DNA from: Campylorhamphus procurvoides
Taxonomy: Eukaryota; Chordata; Aves; Passeriformes; Dendrocolaptidae
Reading direction: 5' to 3'
Length of the DNA stretch: 64,000 nt
Assembly: GCA_013396655.1 (NCBI GenBank)
Contig: WBMV01000850.1
Span: 558,001-622,000, forward strand
In this document: one piece after another, positions 45,793 to 59,300 of the stretch
How positions within the stretch are numbered: the first letter of the stretch is position 1
Layout: each line of letters starts with the position of its first letter
Translations under genes and position numbers: made by a program
Notes under the pieces: generated by a model
The model's database searches: none
Seen by the model: the letters and a program-made list of their open reading frames with translations, nothing else
What the model was told of the DNA's origin: nothing

Positions 45793-46530
45793 CCTGCTCT
45801 GGAAGTTGTACACGCCACTCCTGTACTGGATTTGGTTCCGACCCTGCGCTCACAGAGTCCTCTGGGACAAACATCTCTCTCGTGTTGGCTGCAACAGCTC
45901 CTGTCAGGGCACTGGCTGCTGCAAGGAAAAATGGAATTGGTTTGAGTGCACAGCCCTGCTTCGACCACAAACAGCTCTGCCAGAGGCCTGGGCCAGTGAC
46001 CCCAGGGGCCTCTGGGGTCAGGTCTGTGTGGGGCATCTCTAACAGGAAAATGGATTTGTAACCCTTCAATGTGTAACTCTGTGTGGGGACACAGTCACAC
46101 TCACACTCTGCAGCTGATATTGTTCTTCCAAGTTCCCATTTTCCAAGATGACTGACTGGAAACCACTGAAGTAGGAAATTTGTCTTCCAACAGCATATTC
46201 TGCAGACTCCCCAACTGATTACACCCAGATTTGCAAAGCCGTGCTTCTGAAGCATTTCAAATCATATCACCATTCTTAACTTCCTCGCCCCTTCCTTTAA
46301 AATTTCCCCTGCCTTTGCTCTGCTTCATTTTGATTAATTACAAATGTCTGATCAGTGATAAATGTGCCAAAATCTGGATTTATGAATGCTTAAAGTTACC
46401 TTTGACAATGAGGAATATTGCCTAGAGGATTTTGAAGTACTTCAGGTATTGTAAACAAGGAGTTGCAAATTTCTCTCTTCCCTGAAATCACTTCTAAAAT
46501 GGAAATAAATAACTAAGCGCATTAAACTGC
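45793..46530 (+). other. TMEM97: TMEM97 3' UTR
   Basis: From the TAG stop to just beyond AATAAA at 46504-46509 (context GGAAATAAATAAC). The implied 3' UTR is about 0.74 kb. No other gene seen. Confidence 0.6.
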
Positions 46531-47255
46531 ATTTAATCTTCTTCAAGAAATAGCTGAAAGGAACTTACAGTGACCATGAGATGGCAGAGAGTCCTCAGAG
46601 TAAATCTGTGCATAAATTACAACTACTGATAGAAGTTCTGAGGGGGTTGGGGTTGGTTTTTTAAGTTCTCAGTTGACCTGCAAGAACACTTGGAGCCTGG
46701 TGAGAGATGACAGGGCCCTGTGAAGCTGATTAGGTGCTGCTGCTGAATTTCAGGGCTTCACTATGTAAAATTTAAGCCTTCCCCAGGCTTTGGAAAGGGC
46801 CACATTTTCATATTTAATTGCCTAAAGACAGACACAAAGCGCATCTATTTGCACTTCAGCAGAAGGCTTGAGTTCATATTTGTGTTTGTAGTTTATAAAT
46901 GGCTCCTGGTGTCACTGGCACTTGGGATGGTTTCCATCCTAATAATGCCCATGAAAGAATTCAGCTCTCACATAATGACATTCCTGAATGGACATTCCTC
47001 AGAAACAGTTCAAAGGTCTTAAGTAGTTTCTGCTTTTTTGTGTGTCTGTAATTGATCCGCTCTGGAAAACATAAATTTCTGAGGTTTTTTCCTAATTCTA
47101 TAGAAAAAGTAACATAGGCAATGTAGATCCAAGTTACTGCTGCTTGTGTGTGGTGTATTTACAGATACAAAGGAAGTGGAAAACCACTGAGAGTGTCCAG
47201 GGAGTTGTAAACTCTTAAGCTGAAAAATAACAGCAGGAGCAACTAATTCTGGTAC
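46531..47255. other. Convergent spacer between TMEM97 and IFT20
   Basis: About 0.7 kb between the predicted ends of two converging genes. No exon or repeat recognised. Confidence 0.6.
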
Positions 47256-47279
47256 AGCCAGAAAGTCTGAGAACAATAA

Positions 47280-47285
47280 TTTATT
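47280..47285 (-). promoter_or_regulatory. IFT20: Candidate IFT20 polyadenylation signal
   Basis: TTTATT on the + strand is AATAAA in the direction of IFT20, about 320 bases after its stop codon. The 3' UTR would then span roughly 47260-47601. Confidence 0.55.
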
Positions 47286-47601
47286 TCCCAATTTCTTTGA
47301 AAGAGCTGTACAGTTCAAAAAGAGACACAACAGAATACCAGTAGCATTAATTCAACTGTAATTTGAATTAGAACTACTGACTGTACAAAACTGGTATAAA
47401 ATCAAAGGCCAGAACAGTGTGTGCAGCTGTGAGCCATCAGCTCCCCTTATTGCCATATCTGGGACATTCACACCAAGGTAAAGCCCCTCCATTGTACGAA
47501 CCATCTGCACTCCTGCACAGTGGAAATTGCATATTTCTGAAATTCTCAAGATTCTGGAATGGTCAAGTTTCCAAGTGAGCTGGTTTTTATCTTAAAATCC
47601 T

Positions 47602-49216
47602 CTATTTCTGGAAAATGAACTGGTCAATGAATTCATTCTGGTCCGCTTCAATTTTGCACAGAGTCTCGTACTCGATCCGGTACCTGCAAGAGAAGGATGG
47701 TCAAAGGACCTCCACCTGTGTGAGGGGGGAGTCAGTGCAGCCCCTTGGGCTGTGGGAAGAGACCTGGGTTACCTGTGTGAAGACTTTGGCTACCTGTGTG
47801 AGTCAGCTGGAAGCAGCAGCTGCCTGAGTCACACTGTGCAGCTCTCAAGGGCCTTTAGCAGCCAGACACGAGGCTGTTACAAGTGTACTGGGCTCTGCAC
47901 TGCCCCAGCTCCTGCTGCCTCTGTTTGTACAGCCCTCAAGTCCCCAGGGATGACCCTTCTTTGGTTGACTGCAGGGCCTGAAAGTAACTCCAGGCCTGTG
48001 GCATTGTCCACACATGCTCTGGGCAGGACACACCTTCACTGTAGGTGGCACTATGAACCAACTGAGAGTCCTGCAGGTGGTCAGCCCGGAGCCTTCCCAG
48101 CCTGCACAACACCCCAAAACACTGAACACAAGACTCACCTTTCCAGCTGCATCTTTTTCTCGGCTATCAAAGCCTGGAGCTGCTGCTCCTGAGCCTCCCT
48201 CTGCTTTGCGATCGACTTCAGCAGGTTCCGTGCCCCGATGGCCTGGCAGGAGAGGGTGGGCAGGGAAGTGTTGAGGGGATTTTGTTAATTTTTTTTAGCC
48301 CCTTTCCCTCCCAGCAGGATTCTGAGGCATTTCAGCCATGCCAGCAATAAGGGAGGGTGGCACTGTGATCTGGTGGGGACTGGCCCACAGCCTCTGTGGG
48401 GTTGGGCAGAGTCAGGACTTTGGGGCTTCCCTCAAACTCAGGGAACAGTCACTGACCCTTCTGGACACACAAACTAGGCACTGCTCCTACAGCCAGACAA
48501 GCTCGGGCTGCCAGAGCTTCTCCTGCCTCTTGAGGACAAAGTTCTGCCAACAGAAGGAGCGATTAAAAAGTACAGGTTCTGTTCATGTCCAGAAATACTG
48601 ACACGCAGGCAGAGCAGGAGTAACGTGACACTGTCACGGGTTTCTAGCCATTAATATCAATTAAAAAGGCCCAGTTAAGCCCACGGGAATGCCAGCAGGA
48701 TGCTGACAGGGAAACATGCTTCTGCTGTGAAGGGAGGGAGGGACAGAGCTGTTTCTTCACGCACAGGACAGGGCAGAGGACAGGACAAGCCAGGAATTCA
48801 CAGTACCTTCATCTTCTCACTTTCTGCAGCTTTGGCCAGTTGGTCAACGAGCTCGATCAAGCTGCCCACTATTTTCTGAAATTCTGCTGTTTCTGCAAAT
48901 GAAAAAAAAATTGCCAAGCGATACCCAGCACAGCCCTAAGAGAGAAGTAACGCTCCTGCTTTGGGGTACAGCTTTTAGATACGGTTTTATCAGCGTTTCC
49001 TGCGAACAGCCACTCTGTAAGACTCCCCCAGAAATGAGGCAGAAGGGGGTAAGGATATAAGTGAAACGTGTCAGTGCCGAGGGACTCACTGTCTACGAAG
49101 GCCCGGCACTCCTCGCGGAGCTGCGCCGTCTGCGCCGCCACCTCGGGCTCCAGCACCCGCAGCTTGTTCAGGTCGTCGAAGTGCAGCCCCGCCGAGCCCA
49201 GCGCGGCCTGCGCCAT
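47602..49216 (-). CDS. IFT20: Intraflagellar transport protein 20
   Basis: IFT-B subunit that shuttles between Golgi and cilium and sorts membrane cargo for ciliogenesis. Coding exons in transcript order: 49216-49090, 48892-48807, 48242-48139, 47683-47602, joining to exactly 132 aa, the human length. The N-terminus [20 protein letters not shown] and the block [18 protein letters not shown] are family hallmarks. From about residue 45 the protein is a continuous coiled coil, ending [11 protein letters not shown]. Splice sites are all GT-AG: donors GTGAGT, GTACTG and GTGAGT. The gene is head-to-head with TNFAIP1 as in human. A separate non-coding first exon could exist but cannot be fixed from sequence. 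Confidence 0.97.
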
Positions 49217-49400
49217 CGGGAGGGACGGGACACAACCCTGCCCAGCCCGGCCCGGCCCGCGGGGAGCCCCGGGAAGCTGCGGGAAGCTCTTCCGGGCCGC
49301 GGCTTCGGGGGCGGGCGGAGCGCTCGACGGGGCCGGGGCTGAGGGAGGAGGCGAGAGGGGAGGTGAGTGCCGGGCTGTGTGTGGGGCCAGGTGCGGGCTC
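49217..49400. promoter_or_regulatory. Bidirectional CpG promoter, IFT20/TNFAIP1
   Basis: GC- and CpG-rich, TATA-less stretch upstream of the IFT20 ATG. It carries CTTCCGG at 49289-49295, an ETS-family site (CCGGAAG on the minus strand) typical of bidirectional promoters. On the + strand, AG|GTGAGTGC at 49361-49370 is a strong donor that could end a non-coding first exon of TNFAIP1 (last base 49362). The divergent IFT20-TNFAIP1 arrangement is also known in mammals. Confidence 0.65.
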
Positions 49401-49404
49401 GGGG

Positions 49405-49640
49405 CCGGGCTCTCAGGACTGGGTTCCCGGGGCCTGTTCCCTTGGGTTGGGCTCCCTGGGCCTGGTTCCTTGGGGTTCCCTGGGCCTTGTTCCCTGGGTC
49501 GGGCACTCAGGGCCGGGCTCTCCGGACCGGGTTCCCTGGGCCGGGTTCCTTGGGCCGGGCTCTCAGGACTGGGTTCCTTGGGCCTGGTTCCTTGTCCTGG
49601 GTTCCCTAGGCCTGGTTCTGTGGGTCGGGCCCTCCTCCTT
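49405..49640 (+). repeat. Degenerate GC-rich minisatellite
   Basis: About 235 bases of diverged tandem units such as CTGGGTTCCCTGGGCC and CCGGGTTCCTTGGGC, with a basic period near 15 bases and a higher-order period. It lies just inside the putative TNFAIP1 first intron. Because the period is a multiple of three, long Pro/Gly/Leu-rich spurious frames appear on both strands. Confidence 0.85.
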
Positions 49641-52001
49641 TCGCCTCCCCGGCCCGGCCTCTGCCCCGCCGAGCAGCCAAGGCAGGGCCGGCAGGAGCCG
49701 AGGTTGTGACCAGCCGGGCCCGGGGTGGGTTCAGGTTTGGATTCGGGTTCCCCCCGAGCCCTCGGGCTGTGCCTTTTCCCGGCGGTGCCGAGCAGGGCTG
49801 TTCCCGACGCCCCTCCGGCCTGCTGAGCGGGGCAGGGAGGATGTGAGGGTGTTTTGGGTCGTGTCAAAGCGGGTAATTAAAAGCCTTGGGGCTGTTTACA
49901 GCCACGGCCTGCCCGGCTCGTTGGTGACCGCGTTACAGGAGTGGTGCTGCCTCCTCCTCAGCCCACTGTGCAGGGGGTTCTGCTCGTGTTTAGCTTCGTC
50001 CTGCTCGGCCAGAGAAGGGAGAAACTGCCTGGAGAGCAGGAGCTGATCGGGAACTGTCCTGAGGAGGACATTCGGACAGACTGGACTTGTCTCTCCTCCC
50101 AGGATCAGTCTGCCTGATGTTACAAACGTGCTGTTGTTCTAAAAAGGTGTTGCTGAGGTTCAAAGCAAGGCAGGACATCAGTGATAGCGGACTCGAGGCA
50201 TGTTTGCATTTTCCCCAAAGACTTTAACTGCCAGACGAGATGTAGCTGCTCCTGGTCTTGATTTCCTGACTTGTTACAGGTTTCAGTAAACACCAGTGGG
50301 TTGGTTTGGAGGAACTGTGTTCCTGGCCACGCTTGGAGAGTTTCTGATTGATTTCTCTATAATCTCAGCTGCTTTGTTGGAGTAATTAGGTTCTTGTACA
50401 GCACCATGAGTAGCACACTGTGCTTGGCTACCTCTCTCAGACAGTCAGGAGTTGCTGTCCTGGCCAGCCCTGTCTATGCTGAGCAGTTGCCTTTGGCTGA
50501 GATTCTCTGCCGGGCTCCTGACCCAGGTACTGTACCCATAAATTCTTTGCTGTGCCTGGGTGCAGGCTGAAGATTGGGTTGTGTTTTATGGGGATGAGTT
50601 GAAACCAGAGGACTGTGGCAGCTGATGTTGGTGCCAGTTCTAGGTGTTACAGATGAACAGGGCTTTTTGGCACTAAAATTCTTAAAATTGATTCACGTCT
50701 TGATATCTGCGCAGTGTTCATATTGCTTGGTACTTAATAGACATGGTTTGTAGTGTTTGCTTAGTTGGAGTACTGGAGTTAATTAGAAACTGGAGAATAA
50801 TGTTGTGTTTTAGGTCTAAGTTCAGTAGTTCTTCCAATCTTGGTCAGTTTTAAGGTACCATCTGTAGCTGCCAAGTAATTTGTTGTACTGGTGGGCGATT
50901 GTGGGGCTTTTGTGTGTTGAAAGCTGAGGTAAGAAGGAAGAGGCATTCAGGAAGAATAGCAATGGAATTAACAGGTGGTATATTTATTTATAAAGGTTAC
51001 TGATGTGCCATAGGCACGGAATAGAAAGAGTTTAAGAAAAACTAACAGCAAAAGAAAAACAACAGCGAAACCCTTTTGAGAAAGTAATTACTAGAAGAGA
51101 AATAGGTAAGAAACTTCTATTTGTACTTTTCTGGTTAGAGAACTTCAGGTCTGGCCCAGTAGAGTTTTTCTTTTATTTGTTTGTTTCCATTTTGTGCTTA
51201 TTGTGGTTGGGAAGGTGAATGTGAGGCTGAAGAGAGGAAGAGGTGATGTCTGACTGGCTGTTTAATTGAGACAGGCATTCCAAAGAGTGGATGTATTTGG
51301 TGGGGAGTGGTTAAGTTTTTATTTTTTTAAAAATCAAACCTCCATTGACTCTTCAGGGTTCCAGGATGGAGGAAGGAAAGTTTTGAATGAAAGGAGTTAC
51401 CAGGAAATAGAATGTGAATGATTCATCCTTTCAGTGTTGAGGTATTTGAAGAGACACTGGTGTCTCCAGTTAAAAGTCAAACCCACATCAGCAAACCCTG
51501 CTTGGGCAGAGGCACACAGAGCCCAGCTGAAGGAGGGGCAGGAAGCTCTTCCAGTGTGTTGCAGCTCTGCTCAGGAATTGGGTTCTCTTAGGAAGGAAGG
51601 TGAGGAGAAGCTGAATTCCAGCACTCTTTAGGCCTGGCCTCCAATCGTCTATGATGTTTGCAGTGTTGGCTGAAGATGAAATAGCAGGAAGGAGGAGAGT
51701 TTCACATGGCTCAGAAATGCAGCACAGTGACAACCTGGCTGAATGAATTGTCTGAAAACCAGCTAAGTGCTTTTTTGTAACTGTGTGTGTAGCCGTGTCC
51801 TTGGGAATCTGCTGGAAGTGCCTCTTCCGTAGCGTGACCTCCCTGTCTCTGTGGGCAGTGGCTGTGCTGACTCCCACGCTCCGTTCCCAGGGCCCGTGGT
51901 GATGAGTGCTCCGTCCCCGCTGGGAGACGCGTGACCGCAGCACCACGGCGGGGCCCGCCCGGCCCACGCGCTGCAGGGTCATCATCTACCTCCAGAAGGA
52001 C
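49641..52001 (+). other. TNFAIP1: TNFAIP1 first intron and leader
   Basis: No coding exon recognised. Candidate acceptors before the start codon are TTCCCAG ending at 51890 and GCTGCAG ending at 51976. If the first is used, the leader contains an ATG at 51902 opening a 10-codon upstream frame that stops at 51934. The frame of the main coding sequence is open upstream to a GTG at 51906, but I saw no in-frame ATG there. Confidence 0.5.
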
Positions 52002-55000
52002 ATGTCAGGGGACACCTGCCTCACCCTCTGCCCGGCCACGGCACCCAAGCCCAAGGCTGGCAGCTTCAAGGCGGGCAGCCTGGGGAACAAGTACGTGCGT
52101 CTCAACGTCGGGGGCTCCCTGTACTACACCACGGTGCAGGTGCTGACCAGGCACGACACCATGCTCAAGGCCATGTTCAGTGGCAGGATGGAAGTGCTCA
52201 CAGACAAGGAAGGTAAGGGGATGGCTTTTGTTGTTGACAATTTCATAGAGCAACTGGGGGTTGGCGGGGGGTTTTAAAATATCTTGACTATACCGTGTTA
52301 AGGATGTAGGGAAAGATACATTCCAAAAATAACTTGGAACATTAGGCAGCCAGTTCCCACTGGTGCTAGCAATCCACTGGCTTTATAGAAATGTGCTCTT
52401 TTGTTACCAAAATTAACTGGGGGAGGACTAGTCCTCTTTCCTGCCCTCACAGCTGCTGAGCAGATTGTTGGTGGTGTTGTAAACACTGAACAGACAGTCT
52501 GTGGGTTGTCGTTTCTGTCACATCACGCAGTGACATCATTCGAACTGCGCACGTGGGGAGGGACATGCAGTTTTCAGCTTCAAGGCTCAGAATAGCCTGG
52601 CTTGCTTTGTTGAAAAATCTGTTTTTCCTTCTCCCAGCAGCATATTTCACCGTGGCTCACAGTGCTGTGAGGGTCAGTCAGGCAGTGTGTCACCTCCAGC
52701 TGGACTCAGGATATTGGCATCATAAATTTCAGATACATTAGAGAGAGCAGAACAGGCAGTTTTGTACAAGAGCCTCAACCTGAATGGAAAACAAGGATTA
52801 TGCTCTGCAGCTGGAGCTGTGAGAATCCAGCAGGGGTTTAGCTTACTTTCCTAAGTTGTTTTCTGTACCTATATCCCAAAATAACACTTTTTTTTCCTGC
52901 TTTCCGTATTATGGGAAAGGGTTTGGCATTGCATTAAGGCCTCTGCTTGCGTGCATCTGATTGTTGCTATTGTTTGGCAGCCGTCAGACATCCTGTTTCC
53001 TAGGGAATGTGACTTCAGGGATGTAAAATTGCAAGAACCATCTCTCTGTTACCGTTTCCTGTGCTGCATCCCCTCTGTGCTCCCTTCTGTTCTGTCTATC
53101 ATGTTCTTTGCTCCTGTTTGGAGACTAGAACAGCTTTTTTTCCCACACAGTGTTTTCTGGGCTGGTCTACCTTTTAGTATCTTCAGAACACTTCTCCCTC
53201 TCTAACTCCAAACAGCAACATAAGATGTGTTTGAAAACTGCCAGATCCTCCTTGTTAGGCCACAGAACTTATCCCAAACCTACTTGTTGCAGACATTTGT
53301 GAATTCTCTCTTCTTGTCCTTCCTTGGCTCTCTTAGTGCAAAATTTCTAACTGCCCAGCATCACAGTATAGTGCTGCAGTTGAGTTCCTGCAGCAATCTT
53401 TGTATCTTGTGCAGGAAGCCAAATATTTTTATCTTGAGGCTTTGCTTTTGGGGTGCTGGAAAGCAGTGGGAACATCCAGACAGTACCAAAGGGGTTCCAC
53501 TGTCAAGTTCTGTTCTGGAACCAACTTCAGTTTGCTCAAAGTCAGTAGAGAGTTCCACTGGGTGAAATGGGAGAAGTGTCCTTTGCAGTTTCAGGAAAGG
53601 AGCTTTTTCTTACCTCTGGTGTTGAGGTGTCTGAAATGTGTTGGTTATTTTCAGGCTGGATCCTTATAGACCGTTGTGGGAAGCACTTTGGAACAATTTT
53701 AAACTATCTCCGAGATGACACAATTGCACTTCCAAAACACAGGCAGGAGATCAAAGAGTTGATGGCAGAAGCCAAATACTATCTCATCCAGGGCTTGGTG
53801 GACATGTGCCAAGCATCCCTGCAGGTAAGGATAGAGGTAGCCTGTGAAGCTTTTTGTGGGTGATTTGCTTTTGAAATTAGAGATGGCAACAAGTCTGAGA
53901 TGTATAAGATATTTTAAAAATATTATTTAGGAAATAGATAGTGAATGAGTTCCTCTGGTTTGAAATGAAAGAAAATCCAGAAATCCAGAGGAAATAAACT
54001 TTTTAATAAGGTTAGTCCAAAGACAATACATATAACTTAGTCTTAAAATTGTGAAATGAATGTTTCTTGCAGGTCAGAACTTAGTAATTACTAAATACCT
54101 CCCATACTGGGTTCACCATACTGCTGGTATCACTGAAAGAAATGCAAAGCCACGCTGACAATTTTCCTTCTGGTTTGGAATTCAAAACCTGGCTTCTACA
54201 AACAAAATATTCTCAGGCTTCCCTGTTAGCTGTTGAGATCTCCTGAATTTGCTGCCTGAGGCATCTGGTGGCACAGCCTGTGATGCACAAACTTGATTTT
54301 GGCTTTTGTGTCCCAAGGGCTGACACCATATTGGTGACACCCTGTTCTGCCACGTGTTCAGTTCACAGTGGCTGATGCTGTTCTATACTGCAGTGGTTTG
54401 AGTTGATTAAAACTAGTGCAAACTCCTATCTTTTTCTTCAAGAAAGGATGGAATAAAAAACCCACTTGAACCAAATATGACTAGAGATTGTCCTTGTTAT
54501 AGCTGAGGACATCCACCTGCATCCCAATATTTCAATTACTGCTGCCTTCCAGGGATAGGGAATCTCTGCTGTGATTCTGGGTTGCAGATGAAGGTAAGCT
54601 GTGTGGTTACTATAGCAACCCAGAGCTTTTTCCTGTGCATCACAGCATTTGGGAACATGGCTGGAGGAGAGAGCAGCAGCAGTGTTCGCTTTAGCATTTC
54701 TCTCTCTTATTTCCTCTCTTTCTTCTTTCCTTAAAACAGGACAAGAAAGACCTGTACGAGCCTGTCTGCAGTATCCCAATTATCACCTCTCCGAAGGAAG
54801 AAGAGAGACTGATAGAATCATCAATGAAAGTAACTGCTCCTAAGAACTATGAATTTATGCTAAATGTATTCAAACACAGAACTTACCTTTTCTGCTTTTT
54901 CTCTCTCCCAACAGCCTGTTGTTAAGCTGCTTTATAATAGGAGCAACAATAAATACTCCTACACCAGGTATGTTTGGGGTTTTTTCCCCTGCTGTGTTGT

Positions 55001-56322
55001 GAAAGTTTCCCTTCGACTATGAGAGTGGGGGAAGATGATGGATGACCTAACTTGGCTGGGTTTGGTTTGGTTTGGGTTTTTTTTTCCTACAACAATGTAC
55101 TTCCAACACACACAGACTTTGGACTTTTGCTGTGATCAAGCCAGAGAACTGCAATGAGCCTCGGGTTTGATCACCTCAAGTGTCAGTCGGGAGAGTTGTG
55201 GATACTTGATGTAATCATTTGGGACATTGTGCTGTCATTGTTAATTATGTAACTTGACCTCTAAAGGCTGGTGTGTTTGCTCACAGGGGTCAGAGCAGTG
55301 TTTTTGTATCTGAAACGGGCTGTTACCCCTGTTTTCTTGGCAGCATGTGGCAATGAGTCACTACTTATTTGTATTCCGCACTTAGATCAATGCTTAAAGC
55401 TGGCGAAGCGGGTGTATAAAATGGTCAGAGATGGCCAGCTAAAAACCCTCTTCCTGCCTTTGGTGCTGTGTTTCAGTAACTCAGATGACAACCTGCTGAA
55501 GAACATCGAGCTGTTTGACAAGCTCTCTCTGCGGTTCAACGGCAGAGTGCTGTTCATCAAGGATGTGATAGGGGATGAGATCTGCTGCTGGTCCTTCTAC
55601 GGGCAGGGCCGCAAACTGGCCGAGGTCTGCTGCACCTCCATAGTGTATGCCACGGAGAAGAAGCAAACCAAGGTAATGGAGCTTCACCCACATGTCTGCT
55701 ACAGGTTAAAAATCACAGTCACAGAATATTCTGAGTTGGAAGTACCCACAAGGATCATCAAGTCCAACCCCTAAGTCAATGACTAGCATGGTGAATCTAC
55801 AGTTTCCCTAAATTTAGGAGTTAACTTCTAATTTCTAGTTGTTCAGGTAAGGTGACCAGGGTCCAGCAGTAAGAATCAGAGATACTGTTTCCCCTCTAGA
55901 ACAACCTACAAGAAGAGGTCACGGAGGTGGTCTGGTGGTGGGAGTAATCCTCTACCAGCAATTAGTCTGCTTTGTTCATTTCTAATTGTTTTACTGTATA
56001 ATACATGTCTCTTTATGGCTCAAGTATCTTTTCACATATGGGTTTTGTTCCAGTTGTGTTGCCCTGGACAGGTCAGGAATAGGATGTGTGCTGTCTGTTG
56101 CAGGTTGAATTCCCTGAGGCACGAATTTATGAGGAAACACTAAATGTCTTACTGTATGAAACTCCACGGGTTCCTGATAACTCTCTGCTGGAAGCAACGA
56201 GCCGGAGCCGGAGCCAGGCATCACACAGTGAGGATGATGAGGGGTTCGAGCTGCGCGACCGAGTGCGCCGCATACACGTGAAGAGATACAGCACCTATGA
56301 CGACCGCCAGCTCGGCCACTAA
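52002..56322 (+). CDS. TNFAIP1: TNF alpha-induced protein 1 (BTB adaptor for CUL3, BACURD2)
   Basis: KCTD-type BTB protein that recruits substrates such as RhoA to the CUL3 ubiquitin ligase and also binds PCNA and the polymerase delta small subunit. Coding exons: 52002-52212, 53655-53824, 54740-54829, 54915-54967, 55477-55672, 56104-56322; phases join to 312 aa (human 316). The BTB/T1 domain starts at about residue 29 ([16 protein letters not shown]) and runs through [20 protein letters not shown] to about 130. The C-terminal half carries [27 protein letters not shown] near the C-terminus keeps a CK2-type acidic serine site. The protein ends RQLGH, lacking the short tail QSTHRD of human. All introns are GT-AG. 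Confidence 0.97.
55711..55790 (-). mobile_element. CR1 LINE 3'-end fragment, antisense
   Basis: CACAGAATATTCTGAGTTGG followed by ACCCACAAGGATCATCAAGT and CCAACCCC is the reverse complement of a CR1 3' end. It sits 38 bases after the donor of TNFAIP1 coding exon 5. Confidence 0.85.
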
Positions 56323-59300
56323 GTGTGTGAGCCAGGGGAAGGGCTTGGTCCAGACTGGTGCTGATGTTCTTGGAGTGGGTTCAGGCAGCAGGGAGGGATC
56401 ACTTGGACTCTGGGGGTTCTTCTTCATTTGGCGTCTTGGCTCCCCGGAGAAGCAAACGGGCATTTGTGCGCACAAAGCAACACTAAAGGCTTGGAGAACT
56501 GAGCTGTGAGTTACACACCATGTGCTTTACCTACAGACTGGCCCCTCTCCCTGCCAGGGCAGGAGTGGGATTCATAACACCGGTTCTCTGTGGTTGCTTT
56601 CCTATCTAATGACTTGCCAGTTTCCCACTTCCCATGAGCAGTGAGGTGGCACGGTTTGAAAAGCTTTCTCCAGACCCCTGCCCTTTCAGGGTCTTGTATA
56701 GTGGAACTTGCAGTTTTTAAATCAAGATACTGAAGAGAGAATTTGAACGTGGCTGCTCTTGGCAGACACTACGTGTGATAACCCCCAGGAGAAATGGTTG
56801 GCTGGCCAGTCAGGTGCACTGCACTTGTGCTTTCTCCCACCCCTTTCCCCAGTGCACCTGCAAAGGTTTGCATTCCAGGGTAGCTGTCTTTTTAAAAAAA
56901 GTCATTAATTTCAAGGCGAGTTCTTCCAGGTCGTCAAACAACCTCCCCTTGTGAAAAATGAAGTGTCTTTGGACATTTAAATAGATACATAGAATCACTT
57001 GTCCTGGGAGATGGAGAATTGGGTATGGGGAGGAAAGAAACCTCAAGTGAGCAGACTTGAGCAGGTTGTGGCAGAGTTGCCCTTGTTTAGGCTTGTGACA
57101 CTGAAATCCTGTTTATATAGATAAGGACAATCAAGGGAATTGCTTTTATATTAGTTTCCTCCTATGGCCCAAAAGTGCTATTTAATGTTGAATTTCTTAA
57201 GCAATGGGGGAAAAATTGCAGTGGCTGGGGTGGTGCAGACTGAACTGCTTTATAAGGCTAGATCACGTGGATTCAAGTTTGTGTTCTAAATCCCTTCTAG
57301 AGCAGAGAACTTGGAGTGGAAAGAGAAGAACAGCTATGAAAATACTGTTCTAGCCTGAAACTATGAGAGGCTTTAGGCACAGGAGAAAGGTGGCTTATAC
57401 TGAATTATAAACTGAAATAATCACTTATTCTGAGTGCTTGGCTGGGTGCTAATTGTACAGGGCATTTCAGGAGGTTGGAGTCAGGTCTGCTCTGCAAATT
57501 GGATCTCTAGAGAAAACTTGTATGAAAGGATGTTACTGTATTTTTAAACATTTGCTTGTATGTATGAGCTCTAGGTTACAGATTCCAGTTTTACCACTGT
57601 CATTAATGATTATTCCTGCTGGTTTTTATCCACTGGCACCAGTGGATATGTTGGATATGCTCCATAGCTGCTTTTGTGTTCCAATACTGCACTTGGTCAT
57701 GGAAGCTCCAGATTCCACAAGGGTTGGTCCTGAAGTGTTTTGACCAGTGCCAAAATTTACCTGTGAGATTTAAAGAAAATTACTGCAAAAGCCTGGCAAG
57801 AAAATAATCCCAAATTAATACAGTGAGGTCATAAATAGAATTGAGATGTAGATGGTTTGGGAGTACTGGAAGCAGGGGAAGGAACAAAACAATTCTTTGC
57901 ACTCATTTAGTTTTTTGAAAACAGAATTGTTGTGGGTTAATAAGAAAACACTAATGGCTACAAACTTTCTGGATTTTCTTGCCTAGCCAGGCCTCTACAT
58001 GTGGCAGAATTCACTTCATTCTCCTCACATTCCCAAAGCAGCATTGCATGGGGATGCACCTGCCTCATTGTGAAAGGCCTCTTGACAACTCTAATAACCC
58101 TAATAACCTCTTTTATATTGCTTTCTGTAAGTTTTTGTTTTCCAGCTGGTTATTCAGTTGTCCTGGGGAAAATACAGCTGCTGAGATTAGTTTTGACAAA
58201 GATTTTTGTGGTATTTCTCTCTAATTCTGCTAGAGTGTGATGTGGATTTTTAAAGTTTTTTTCCCTCCACCGACGCTATTTAATTTGGAGCCACCAGCAG
58301 AGGCTGCAGTGATGGAGTCTTTGTGCTGCACTTAATAGCTTCAATTTATTCTCTTGTGCTTTTTCTATCTTGTAACAAAAGCTGCTGCCATTTAAAATTC
58401 ACGTGTGGCACATCTGTTTCTTGGAAAATGATTTCTATTATTTTTTGCTTGCTATTATCCTAGTGAATGTTAACAGATTAAGTGATGTTACTAGCCTTGC
58501 AAAACTGTGTTAAAGTTGTAAGCATAAAAATGTCACTTGCATTTATTTTCTCTGGGGAGGAACAGGTATGGGACAGAGTGTCTGAAAAAGAATGAGTGTC
58601 AGATCCATGTGCTACTCCAGAGGCTTTCTGTGCTCCCAGGATTCATGAATGAAATGGATCCAATTTGTGAATTATTACACTGTAAGATGCAGAGAAAAGC
58701 TTGTGTTTTGATTTAGTTGGGTTTCTCATCCGTCTCTCATAGCCAACAAGTAGTATTAAATTCTGATTTGAATTTAGATTAACCTTGAAAACAAACTGTT
58801 CTGAGAACCATCCGGGTTGTGAGGTTCTTTCACCAAGTGCAAAGGAACTTGGTATCTGTGGAATGTAGAGTGTCAGTAAGAAGTGTCAGCAGTTAAGAAT
58901 GTGTTTAAAATACCTGCGGATATCCTTTTCATTTCACTGTAGTTTCTCTTCAGAGTCCTGCTTGTCTGGAACTGCTCCAGCACAGGGTGTTATTGAATGT
59001 CCCTCACAACAAAATCCATGTCCTGGGGTTGTGGTGTCTCTGGTCATTCTGAGTACTGTAGCTGTGATGTAACACATGCTTTGTATTCTCATCTTAGTCA
59101 GCCTTTGAGTGATTCAAGGCTGTGAATTATTTTGACAGGAACATTCTAGTCATTCTAGAACATGTTTTTACAACATGGTGTAAAGGAGAGGCAGCAGCAC
59201 TGAGCAGGATGATGCAATTTAAAGGCAGCATTGGTGGGCTTGCAGTGAGCTCCCCACTGCTCGAGGGAGCGATGGCTGGGTTGCTTAAGAATCCTCTCTG

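Noticed and set aside
48869..49867. 332-codon minus-strand open frame rich in Pro and Gly
   Set aside because: The N-terminal part is the GC-rich minisatellite read in frame with the IFT20 first coding exon; the IFT20 ATG at 49216 matches the family start exactly.
51906..52001. N-terminal extension of TNFAIP1 from a GTG at 51906
   Set aside because: Vertebrate TNFAIP1 starts at MSGDTC; there is no in-frame ATG upstream.
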